DNA from: Clostridia bacterium
GTDB taxonomy: Bacteria > Bacillota > Clostridia > Oscillospirales > CAG-272
DNA: 36,139 bases
Direction: 5' to 3'
Assembly: GCA_017622085.1 (NCBI GenBank)
Contig: JAGARU010000091.1
Span: 1-36,139, forward strand
Shown: positions 8,479 through 15,689 of the stretch, piece by piece
Numbering within the stretch: the stretch's first letter is position 1
Layout of the letters: the number at the start of each line of letters is the position of its first letter
Notes under the pieces: generated by a model
What the model was told of the DNA's origin: nothing
Seen by the model: the letters and a program-made list of their open reading frames with translations, nothing else
Database searches by the model: none
Position numbers and translations under genes: made by a program

Positions 8479-9243
8479 TTAAAAGCTTCCGCCGCGTCCG
8501 CCGCGGGAGCCGCCTCCGCCGGAGCGGGAGCCGCCGGAGGAGGAATTGTTGTTCACACGCACACGGGTGCGGGTGCAATATAAGTACAAATCGGATTTTT
8601 CCCTCAGCGCAAAGCTATCCTCCCGCACGTAGTCGTGGGCGGTGCGCTTGGGGCGCGCGGTTTTCATCTTCCGCTTCATGGCGGCGGTCACGCCCCATGC
8701 AATTAAGAGGGCAACCACCAAAACAATCATAAGGGGAACGGCCAGATCCGCAAGCTCATAATCGGACGACGGGACCGAAAGGCTGTTCCGGTACGAATAA
8801 AGGGAAATGGCCGTGGCCTGATAGGCTTCACAGGCACCCTCGTAATCGCTGTTTCTGAGATAGGGCAAGAAGGCCTTCTCAACCTCGATCAGGTATCCCT
8901 CCCAATAGGCCTCGCCAACGGCGTAGAGATAGTACTCCCGATTCGCCACGTCAATGACCAGCAGCAGAGCGGAGTCATGGACCACATGGATGGAGTCATA
9001 ATAGTCCTCCGCGTATCGGTCAATGGGCTTTGCGCCGGTATTGGTGGTGGTAAGGATCAGAAATTCCACGTTCTCCTCATGCGCAAGCGACGTCGCATTC
9101 TGACGGAGCCGAAGCTCAGAAGAGGACGACAACACGTCGGCCATATCGCACACAGTCTCGTAGGTATAAAGCTCCGCCGAGGCAGAAAAGACCGTAAAGA
9201 GCGTCAGAACCGCAAAGAAAAAGCAAAAGGCTCGTTTTTTCAC
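8479..9243 (-). CDS. TPM-domain (YgcG-like) membrane protein
   Basis: The protein has 254 residues. A Sec signal peptide ends at about residue 23 (FSASA-E). A TPM domain (about 28-150) follows, with ILTTTNTGAKPIDRYAEDYY and SALLLVIDVANREYYL, both typical of the family. A transmembrane helix lies at about 168-190. The cytoplasmic tail ends in a Ser/Gly/Arg-rich segment (SGGGGSRGGRGGSF). TPM domains have been linked to phosphatase activity and to photosystem or membrane protein quality control, but their role in Firmicutes is unclear. The start is a GTG with GGAGGTGGA directly before it, and that site overlaps the stop of the upstream gene (12-base gap). It is the middle gene of the zinc ribbon-TPM-SPFH operon. 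Confidence 0.88.
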   Translation of the reverse strand: MKKRAFCFFFAVLTLFTVFSASAELYTYETVCDMADVLSSSSELRLRQNATSLAHEENVEFLILTTTNTGAKPIDRYAEDYYDSIHVVHDSALLLVIDVANREYYLYAVGEAYWEGYLIEVEKAFLPYLRNSDYEGACEAYQATAISLYSYRNSLSVPSSDYELADLAVPLMIVLVVALLIAWGVTAAMKRKMKTARPKRTAHDYVREDSFALREKSDLYLYCTRTRVRVNNNSSSGGSRSGGGGSRGGRGGSF

Positions 9244-9255
9244 GTCTCCACCTCC

Positions 9256-10350
9256 TTACAAGAACATCACAGCCGCCACAAGAGCAGACAGGACGGCGGC
9301 AGAGCCGAGGGCGATGCCGGCAAACCAGGCGGCGAGACGGCGGCGGCTGACGGGAAGCTCTCCAACGAAGCGGCCGCTATCGCCGTTCATGGCGAAGGTG
9401 TAGGTTTTGCCCTCGTACTGGGTGTTCATCATGTACACGGGGAGCAGGGCGTAGCGCACCCTTCCCTCTCTGAGATCGATCTTGCCGGAGCGCTTGGTGA
9501 CGGAGGAATAGCCCTGCACCGTATTGCGGAACAGCTGCTCCGTGCTCTCACTGATGCGGCGGTTGACCCGATCCTTTACGTCCTCGCTCTTTACGTCGTA
9601 CTTGTCAGCCAGATAGCCGGACAGATAGGCGGTGGCAAAATCCACGGCGTGGGAGTAATCGAAGGGCTCGATGGCCTCCATATACGTGTCGTCCATTTTG
9701 GCCGAGCCGTCGGCGGGAATCCGCTCAAAGCCCACCTCGCCGGCGCGGCGCACCAGGTAGTGGTAGGTCTCCGTAATGCGGTAGTCGCCCCGTCGGTAGG
9801 TGCGGACGCGGGTGGCGTTGTAGGTATAACGGGCGTCGGTCTCCACGTCAAAGAGCCAGAAGGGCACGTAAACGGCCTTCAAGCTTTCCAAACGGTTATC
9901 CGACAGGAAATTCTTCGGTAACAGCGGCTTCCTTTTGCAAAAGGCTGTCAAGGCATCCTTTGCCTCCTGCTCGGTTTTGGAGAAAGGGATGACCAGCTCC
10001 GGCTTCAGCATGCCGGACAGCCGTCCCGCCAGAACCGTGGCGTTGCCGCAGTAGGGGCAAACGGTGGCGGCGGTGGAAGCATCCGTTACCAGCTCCGCAC
10101 CGCAGAACTGACAGGCAAATACCGCCTTGTCCTCGTCCTGCCATTCCTCCTCGGAGGAGGAAACGTTCTCCCAATCAGGCTCGTTTTGGCCCTCAAGCTC
10201 CTTTTCCTCGTTCAGAACGTCGTCATAGGCCTTCAGGGTCTCGGGATCAAACTCGCTTTCGCAATATTCGCAACGCATATTGCCGCTTTTCGCGTCGAAA
10301 ATCAGCGTCGCATTGCAGTTTGGGCACTTATAGCCCAGCATTTCACTCAT
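9256..10350 (-). CDS. TFIIB-type zinc ribbon protein with C-terminal membrane anchor
   Basis: This 364-residue protein opens with two zinc ribbons: CPNC and CEYC at about 8-30, then CQFC and CPYC at about 78-102. They are separated by an acidic linker rich in Glu and Asp. The central part (about 120-330) is a beta-rich domain with PVYMMNTQYEGKTYTFAMNG near its end. A single transmembrane helix (about 340-363) closes the protein, so most of it should face the cytoplasm. It matches the 'TFIIB-type zinc ribbon-containing protein' family of Clostridia, whose function is unknown. The ATG at 10350 is chosen because AAGGAGG stands seven bases before it; the frame stays open to 10446 but lacks such a site. 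It is first in the operon, behind a TTGCAA/TATACT promoter. Confidence 0.88.
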   Translation of the reverse strand: MSEMLGYKCPNCNATLIFDAKSGNMRCEYCESEFDPETLKAYDDVLNEEKELEGQNEPDWENVSSSEEEWQDEDKAVFACQFCGAELVTDASTAATVCPYCGNATVLAGRLSGMLKPELVIPFSKTEQEAKDALTAFCKRKPLLPKNFLSDNRLESLKAVYVPFWLFDVETDARYTYNATRVRTYRRGDYRITETYHYLVRRAGEVGFERIPADGSAKMDDTYMEAIEPFDYSHAVDFATAYLSGYLADKYDVKSEDVKDRVNRRISESTEQLFRNTVQGYSSVTKRSGKIDLREGRVRYALLPVYMMNTQYEGKTYTFAMNGDSGRFVGELPVSRRRLAAWFAGIALGSAAVLSALVAAVMFL

Positions 10351-10377
10351 AGAAAGCCTCCTTCCCCATTTTGTATC

Positions 10378-10406
10378 AGTATAGCACACCCTACCGTGAA
10401 TTGCAA
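10378..10406 (-). promoter_or_regulatory. Promoter of the zinc ribbon-TPM-SPFH operon
   Basis: On the minus strand, TTGCAA (10401-10406) and TATACT (10378-10383) stand 17 bases apart, about 30 bases before the start codon at 10350. No other promoter is visible within the operon. Confidence 0.7.
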
Positions 10407-10451
10407 GAAGTCGCTCCGAAAAAGCAAAAAAAGCCTTCTCCCGCAAGATGC

Positions 10452-10491
10452 AAAAAAACGCGCACCTGCTTTCTGCAGGTGCGCGTTTTTT
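10452..10491. terminator. Bidirectional intrinsic terminator
   Basis: An 11-bp perfect GC-rich stem (10459-10469 with 10475-10485, loop TTTCT) is flanked by seven A on the left and six T on the right. It ends the minus-strand gene whose stop is at 10503, and insulates the operon that begins at 10350. Confidence 0.93.
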
Positions 10492-10502
10492 CGTTCAAAG
10501 GC

Positions 10503-12428
10503 TTACCGTACAACGGCGGGGTGCTTGATCTTGCCCTTACCGGTATAGGCGGCCAGGAGGAAGTAGTAGTTATCGGCCAGATAGTTATAGCCGCAACGGT
10601 TGCCTTCCTTGGTGCGCCAGTCCACACTCTGCACGTAGCCGGGCATGAGGCCGGTGTGGGTAAACTGGGTGTCGTAGGTATGGAGGATCGCCTTGAAAAT
10701 GGCATCCGCCTCCTTCTCAAGGCCAACCTTGTACATGGCGGTCAGGAAGTGGAAGCCGTTCATGCCGGAGAGACCGCCGTTTTCGTACCGTCCCCAGTCG
10801 GACATACAAGCCCAATGGATGGTATCGGGGTCAGCCACGGGCATTACGTTGCCGGGAATGCCGTAACGGAGATCGCCATAGCCCTCCTTTTCCATCTTGG
10901 CAAGCAAGATCTTCATCATCTTTCTGCCCTGAGGAATGGGAATCAGACCCTCGTCAATACCCATGGACACGGCAAAGGTGAACATATAGTCGTGAACCTT
11001 GCCGTCCGCACTGATCCAGCCTGCCATTACGCCCGTTTCCGGGTTATAGAAGGTGGAGTAGAAGTTTTTGTCGAACTTCTCCAGCTGGGCCCGGTACTTC
11101 TTGGCCTCGTCGTACCGATGGAGGCGGGTAAGGAGGGAGGCCAGCTCACGAAGGGCGCGGTGGCACAGACAGTTGAAGTAAATATCCTTATGGCCGAAGG
11201 CGAAGTTATCCCACCAGTTGCGCTGACGCTCGCCGTATTCCACAGGGGCGTCCATATAGTTGCCGGAGAAGGGCACCTCAAAGATGCCGTCCCCGTCCGT
11301 ATCCAGCGTCAGGATAAAGTCGGCGGCCTTCATGGCGTAGGGGATCAGCTTTTTGGCAAAGGGCAGATTCCAATGAGCAATGCCCGCCGTAGCGATGACC
11401 GCGCCGGGGGTAGAGTCGATAAAGGCACACATGGGCTCCTTACCCTTTTTGCGGCGTACGTAGGCAAAGTTGACCTCGCCGTCGTCCGCCTGCGAGCAGA
11501 GGAAGCTGTTGAGCATCTGCCGCTCAAAGACGCGGCGCACCATCTTGAAGTGCTCGTCCTCGCCGCCCATAACCTGCAAAATGTCCGACTTCATCTGGAC
11601 GGACAGGTGAGCCATGCCGTGGAGGAAGATGTTATCGCCCATGTCGAAGAACCGACGGTTCAGGGCGAAGGAGTTCATCCAGCAACGGCGCAGGCCGTTC
11701 CACTCCTCGCCGCCCTCAAAGGGAAGCGCAGGATACAGCTCCTCCATGACGGTAAAGCGGAGGGTGGCTTTCCCGCCCTTGGCGCGGAAGGTCAGGGAGG
11801 AACAGCCGTAGTGCAGGGCGTTCATCACGTTGTGGCTGCCGTCGTAATTCCGGAAGCCGAGACCCAAGCCGGTGTAGTCCTCCGACTTGCGGAGCTCCTC
11901 CACGCAGTACACGTCGGGGGAGGTTGCCTCGATCTTTACCCGTCCGTAGTCGGGGAAATGGAGGATCATCGGCAAGGAATAGCGGTGCTTGAACACGACC
12001 ATGGGGTCCGAGGTGGCAATGGGCTTGGGTAGCTCCTTTTTGCAAACGGACTCACTCCAGATGGTAAGGGGGGCGGTTTTGATGTTGAAGCGAATATTCA
12101 AAATCTCGCTGGTGGGTGCGCCCTTCAGCTCCCAGGTAAATCCACGGTCGCCCTCGGTAACGAGGCGGGACACGGCGCCCTTCTCATTGGTAAAGGTCAG
12201 AGACGAATCGTCAAAAACCGTTGCCTCTGCCATGGGAGGTGCCTTGCGGAAGGCGGCGGGCATTCCGCCCGAGCCGGGGAGGAGCTGGTTGTAGGTGGCG
12301 TGCTTATCCCGATCCCGTCCGCCGGACTCAATGCCAAAGAAGGCCAGCTTTCCGGTCGCGCGCTCAAAGGTGAGCGAGAGATAGGGGCTATCGAAGGATG
12401 CGTATCGCTTGTGATCAAATGCTTGCAT
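10503..12428 (-). CDS. Six-hairpin (alpha/alpha)6 glycosidase-like protein
   Basis: The protein has 641 residues. The first 240 or so form a beta-rich domain. Residues about 260-630 are an alpha-helical toroid of the six-hairpin glycosidase type, with the telling stretches TLDTDGDGIFEVP, WWDNFAFGHKDIYFN and a C-terminal GYNYLADNYYFLLAAY. I cannot place it in a numbered GH family, so substrate and even hydrolytic activity are open. It has no signal peptide and should act inside the cell on an imported oligosaccharide. The ATG at 12428 is preferred because AGGAGG lies about nine bases before it; the frame is open to 12503, upstream of the promoter. It is transcribed alone between two terminators, next to an SGNH esterase that has its own promoter. 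Confidence 0.75.
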   Translation of the reverse strand: MQAFDHKRYASFDSPYLSLTFERATGKLAFFGIESGGRDRDKHATYNQLLPGSGGMPAAFRKAPPMAEATVFDDSSLTFTNEKGAVSRLVTEGDRGFTWELKGAPTSEILNIRFNIKTAPLTIWSESVCKKELPKPIATSDPMVVFKHRYSLPMILHFPDYGRVKIEATSPDVYCVEELRKSEDYTGLGLGFRNYDGSHNVMNALHYGCSSLTFRAKGGKATLRFTVMEELYPALPFEGGEEWNGLRRCWMNSFALNRRFFDMGDNIFLHGMAHLSVQMKSDILQVMGGEDEHFKMVRRVFERQMLNSFLCSQADDGEVNFAYVRRKKGKEPMCAFIDSTPGAVIATAGIAHWNLPFAKKLIPYAMKAADFILTLDTDGDGIFEVPFSGNYMDAPVEYGERQRNWWDNFAFGHKDIYFNCLCHRALRELASLLTRLHRYDEAKKYRAQLEKFDKNFYSTFYNPETGVMAGWISADGKVHDYMFTFAVSMGIDEGLIPIPQGRKMMKILLAKMEKEGYGDLRYGIPGNVMPVADPDTIHWACMSDWGRYENGGLSGMNGFHFLTAMYKVGLEKEADAIFKAILHTYDTQFTHTGLMPGYVQSVDWRTKEGNRCGYNYLADNYYFLLAAYTGKGKIKHPAVVR

Positions 12429-12452
12429 GATGAATACCTCCTTTTTTTCTTC

Positions 12453-12481
12453 AATATACCATACCTCATCCCGCATTGCAA
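12453..12481 (-). promoter_or_regulatory. Promoter of the six-hairpin glycosidase-like gene
   Basis: On the minus strand, TTGCAA (12476-12481) and TATATT (12453-12458) are 17 bases apart, about 25 bases before the start codon at 12428. This also argues against the longer reading frame to 12503. Confidence 0.68.
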
Positions 12482-12517
12482 GGCAAAACCTAAAAAACGG
12501 CAAGAGATTCCGGAAAG

Positions 12518-12558
12518 AAAAAGCCCTCCCCGCGCCGGAAGGCGTGAGGACGGCTTTT
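12518..12558 (-). terminator. Intrinsic terminator of the SGNH esterase gene
   Basis: An imperfect hairpin pairs AAAAGCC at the left with GGCTTTT at the right and GCGCC with GGCGT around a GGAA loop. On the minus strand it is followed by a T-rich stretch (CTTTTTCTTTC). It lies 30 bases after the stop at 12589. Confidence 0.7.
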
Positions 12559-12588
12559 GTTATAGTTACGTTTGGTCGCCGCCGCTCC

Positions 12589-13542
12589 TTAAAAACGGGT
12601 ATGGCGGATGAAGCGGGCGATGCTCTCGGCGTACAGATGTGCGCCGTAGGCGTTGGGGTGCAAATCGTCGATAAAGCACTCCGAAATATGGGGCACAGCG
12701 GTAAGACCGTCCATTACGGTGACGTTCGGATATTTGGCGCACTCGCGGCGGATGATATCCACGCACCAAGCCATGCGCTCCGGGTCGTAACCGTTATCGC
12801 CACGCCAGAGGGGGGTAACGGACAGGACGGGGGTATCGCCGTACAGAGTATGCAGGGTCTCGTAGAACTTGATCACGTCAGCCTCGTAATCGTAATCCTT
12901 GGCCTCGTGGTAATTGGTGCCCAGAACCACTAAGATCTTTTCCGGACGGTAGCCCTCGATGGGGATCAGGATGCCGGCATCATAACGGAAGCCGCCGATG
13001 CCCTGATTCAGAATCTCATACTTGACCATACGCTGAAGGGCGTTTACGTAGGTAGCGCCTGCCATGCCGGTGCCGTAGCCCTGCGAGATGGAATCACCAA
13101 TGAGGAGCGCCTTGGTCTTGCGGCCGCGGGTGGCCTTGTAGCGGCCGTTTACGGTAAAGTTCTTGACCTCAAAATGACAGTCGGTGGGAAGGTAGATCAC
13201 AACCTCCTTATCCCCCTCGGGCAGAACGAAGGTCACCTTGCCCCGGCCCTCCTCCGGACGGTATACACCAACGGCCACGCCGTCGCAGTAAACGTCCACG
13301 GTATTGTCGGGAGAGCTATAATCTTTAATGCGATACTCGAAGGAGATCTCCGTGGCATCGGAGCAGAATTCAATACGAACGCCGGCACTGAAGATGGAAC
13401 GGGTGTACCAAAATTCATTCGTCTTTTCAAGGTACGCCTGCTGCTCGGGCGTGAAATGATAGGAGGCAAGGTAGCCGCGGTTAATGGAAAAATGGCATGC
13501 GCCCTTGACCAGCTTTTTAAGGGTATTGGCAGACAGTTTCAC
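12589..13542 (-). CDS. SGNH/GDSL-type carbohydrate esterase with N-terminal beta-sandwich
   Basis: The protein has 317 residues. Residues about 40-135 form a jelly-roll domain like that of CE2-type esterases. Residues about 145-317 are an SGNH hydrolase: GDSISQG holds the nucleophile Ser (about 150), GIGG is block II, GTNYHEA (about 206) block III, and DDLHPNAYGAH (about 294) holds the Asp and His. The likely reaction is removal of acetyl groups from sugars. No signal peptide is present, so it should deacetylate imported oligosaccharides. The start is a GTG with AAAGGAG nine bases before it. It has its own promoter and terminator and lies beside the six-hairpin gene, which could act on the deacetylated product; that link is inference from position. 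Confidence 0.87.
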   Translation of the reverse strand: MKLSANTLKKLVKGACHFSINRGYLASYHFTPEQQAYLEKTNEFWYTRSIFSAGVRIEFCSDATEISFEYRIKDYSSPDNTVDVYCDGVAVGVYRPEEGRGKVTFVLPEGDKEVVIYLPTDCHFEVKNFTVNGRYKATRGRKTKALLIGDSISQGYGTGMAGATYVNALQRMVKYEILNQGIGGFRYDAGILIPIEGYRPEKILVVLGTNYHEAKDYDYEADVIKFYETLHTLYGDTPVLSVTPLWRGDNGYDPERMAWCVDIIRRECAKYPNVTVMDGLTAVPHISECFIDDLHPNAYGAHLYAESIARFIRHTRF

Positions 13543-13582
13543 GGTGAAATCTCCTTTAGTTAATTAAACATAATCTTCGGCT

Positions 13583-13611
13583 ATTCTACCACAACCGTTC
13601 TTCTTTTGCAA
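13583..13611 (-). promoter_or_regulatory. Promoter of the SGNH esterase gene
   Basis: On the minus strand, TTGCAA (13606-13611) and TAGAAT (13583-13588) are 17 bases apart, about 40 bases before the GTG start. Confidence 0.65.
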
Positions 13612-13668
13612 GAGGATTCTCACATTTTCGGTTTTTTTCTCGGCGGGCATTCTTCGTGCCGAAAAGCG

Positions 13669-13727
13669 ACCGAAAAAGGAAGCCCTCCGCTTCAACCCAA
13701 ACGGTTGAAGCGGGGGGCTTTTCGGTC
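13669..13727 (-). terminator. Intrinsic terminator of the ABC exporter operon
   Basis: An 18-bp stem with a single G-T wobble (13680-13697 with 13703-13720) is extended outward by GACCGAA and TTCGGTC. On the minus strand TCCTTTTT follows. It lies just after the stop at 13737. Confidence 0.85.
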
Positions 13728-13736
13728 AATTTTTTG

Positions 13737-15689
13737 TTATTCCAGCTCGAAAGCACCGGTGTAGAGCTGGTAGTAGGTGCCCTTTTCGGCGATGAGCTTT
13801 TCGTGGTTGCCGCGCTCGATGATGCGGCCGTGCTCAAGCACCATAATGACGTCGGAGTTCATAATGGTGGAGAGGCGGTGGGCGATTACGAACACCGTAC
13901 GGCCCTCCATCAGCTTATCCATACCGCGCTGAACGATGGCCTCCGTACGGGTATCGATGGAGGAGGTGGCCTCGTCCAGGATCATAACCGGCGGGTCGGC
14001 AACGGCGGCACGGGCAATGGCGATCAGCTGGCGCTGTCCCTGGGACAGGTTGGCGCCGTTGTTGGCCAGCTCTGTGTGGTAGCCCTTGGGCAGGCGGCGG
14101 ATGAAATCGTCCGCACCCACCAACTCAGCGGCGCGGAAGCACTCCTCGTCGGTGGCCTCCAGATTGCCGTAGCGGATGTTATCCAGAACCGTACCGGTGA
14201 ACAGGTTGGTTTCCTGCAAAACGATACCCAGAGAGCGGCGCAGATCAGACTTTTTGATTTTGTTGATGTTGATGCCGTCATAGCGGATCTTACCGTCCGC
14301 AATATCGTAGAAGCGGTTGATCAGATTGGTGATGGTGGTCTTGCCTGCGCCGGTTGCGCCAACAAAGGCTACCTTCTGACCGGGCTCGGCGTAGACGGAC
14401 ACGTCCTTGAGGACGGGCTTGCCCTCCTCGTAGCCGAAGTCCACCTCCGTCATGCGAACGTCACCCTGCAGAAGCTGGTAGGTAACGGTGCCGTCGGCGG
14501 CATGGGGATGCTTCCATGCCCACTTGCCGGTATGCTCGGCGGTTTCCGTCACCGTGCCGTCCTCGGCAACCTTTGCGTTGACCAGCGTTACGTAGCCGTC
14601 GTCAGCCTCCGGCTGCTGATCCATCAGCGCGAAGATTCGGTCCGCGCCGGCCAGTGCCATGATGATGGAGTTGAACTGCTGGGAAAGCTGGTTGGCGTTA
14701 CCCGTAAACTGCTTGGTCATATTCAGGAAGGGGATAACGATATCAATGCTGAAGGCCATGCCGGAAATGGCAACGTTGGGTGTGCCGGACAGAATAAACA
14801 GGCCGCCCATTACCGCGCAGATCACGTACAGCACGTTACCGATGTTGTTGTTGATGGGTCCCATGCAGTTGGCATAGGCGTGGGCACGGAAGCTGTCCTC
14901 GTAGAGGCCGTCGTTGATCTCGTCAAAGTCCACGCGGCTCTGATCCTCGTGGCAGAACACCTTAATGACGCGCTGGCCGTTCATCATCTCCTGCACAAAG
15001 CCCTCGGTGCGGCCGATGGCCTTTTGCTGGCGGATGAAGTACTTGGCGGCGCCGCCACCGATCTTTTTGGCAACGAAGATCATGGCGACAACGCCCACCA
15101 GAATGATCAACGTCATCCAAAGGCTGTACCACAGCATGATGAACAGAACCGTCAGAACGATGGTTCCCGCTTGAAGGAGGGTGGGAAGCGACTGGGACAC
15201 CAGCTGGCGCAGGGTATCGATATCGTTGGTGTAATGGCTCATGATATCGCCGTGCTTGTTGGTATCGAAGTAGCGGATGGGCAGATTTTGCATGCCGGCG
15301 AACATTTTGGTTCGCATTTTGGTAAGGAAGCCCTGGGTCATGTAGGCCATGATCTGGGTCTGGGCGGTAATCAGCAAAATAGAGCAAACGTACAGGCTGA
15401 CAAGGATCAGGATCAGGGGCAGGATCTCTGCCTTAACCTCACCCCAGCCAAGTCCATGCTCCGCCGCCTCGATCACAATGGCGGTGATCTTTTGGATAAA
15501 CACGGCGGGAATGGCCGACACGGCGGCCGAGCCTAAAATGCAAAGAGCTACGATCGGCACAAGCACCGGATAGGACTGGTAAAGGAGCTTGATCACTCGG
15601 CCAAGGGTACCGAAATTGATGCGGCGGCGGGGCATGCCGGCGGGCATTCCCTCGGGCGCGCCCTTGGGTGCAGTATTCTTTTTACTCAC
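13737..15689 (-). CDS. ABC exporter half-transporter, partner B (consensus ATPase)
   Basis: This 650-residue half-transporter has six transmembrane helices (about 35-335) and a C-terminal ATPase. It has Walker A GATGAGKTT (about 446), signature LSQGQRQ (about 547) and Walker B with the catalytic Glu (VMILDEATSS, about 569). A roughly 40-residue insert lies between membrane part and ATPase, as in the YfiC/LmrD/TM288 type. With the adjacent gene it should form a heterodimeric drug or lipid exporter. The GTG at 15689 is preferred because GGAGG stands eight bases before it and it overlaps the upstream stop by only eight bases. The ATG at 15725 would overlap by 44 bases and has a poorer site. It is the last gene of the MarR-ABC-ABC operon. 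Confidence 0.9.
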   Translation of the reverse strand: MSKKNTAPKGAPEGMPAGMPRRRINFGTLGRVIKLLYQSYPVLVPIVALCILGSAAVSAIPAVFIQKITAIVIEAAEHGLGWGEVKAEILPLILILVSLYVCSILLITAQTQIMAYMTQGFLTKMRTKMFAGMQNLPIRYFDTNKHGDIMSHYTNDIDTLRQLVSQSLPTLLQAGTIVLTVLFIMLWYSLWMTLIILVGVVAMIFVAKKIGGGAAKYFIRQQKAIGRTEGFVQEMMNGQRVIKVFCHEDQSRVDFDEINDGLYEDSFRAHAYANCMGPINNNIGNVLYVICAVMGGLFILSGTPNVAISGMAFSIDIVIPFLNMTKQFTGNANQLSQQFNSIIMALAGADRIFALMDQQPEADDGYVTLVNAKVAEDGTVTETAEHTGKWAWKHPHAADGTVTYQLLQGDVRMTEVDFGYEEGKPVLKDVSVYAEPGQKVAFVGATGAGKTTITNLINRFYDIADGKIRYDGININKIKKSDLRRSLGIVLQETNLFTGTVLDNIRYGNLEATDEECFRAAELVGADDFIRRLPKGYHTELANNGANLSQGQRQLIAIARAAVADPPVMILDEATSSIDTRTEAIVQRGMDKLMEGRTVFVIAHRLSTIMNSDVIMVLEHGRIIERGNHEKLIAEKGTYYQLYTGAFELE

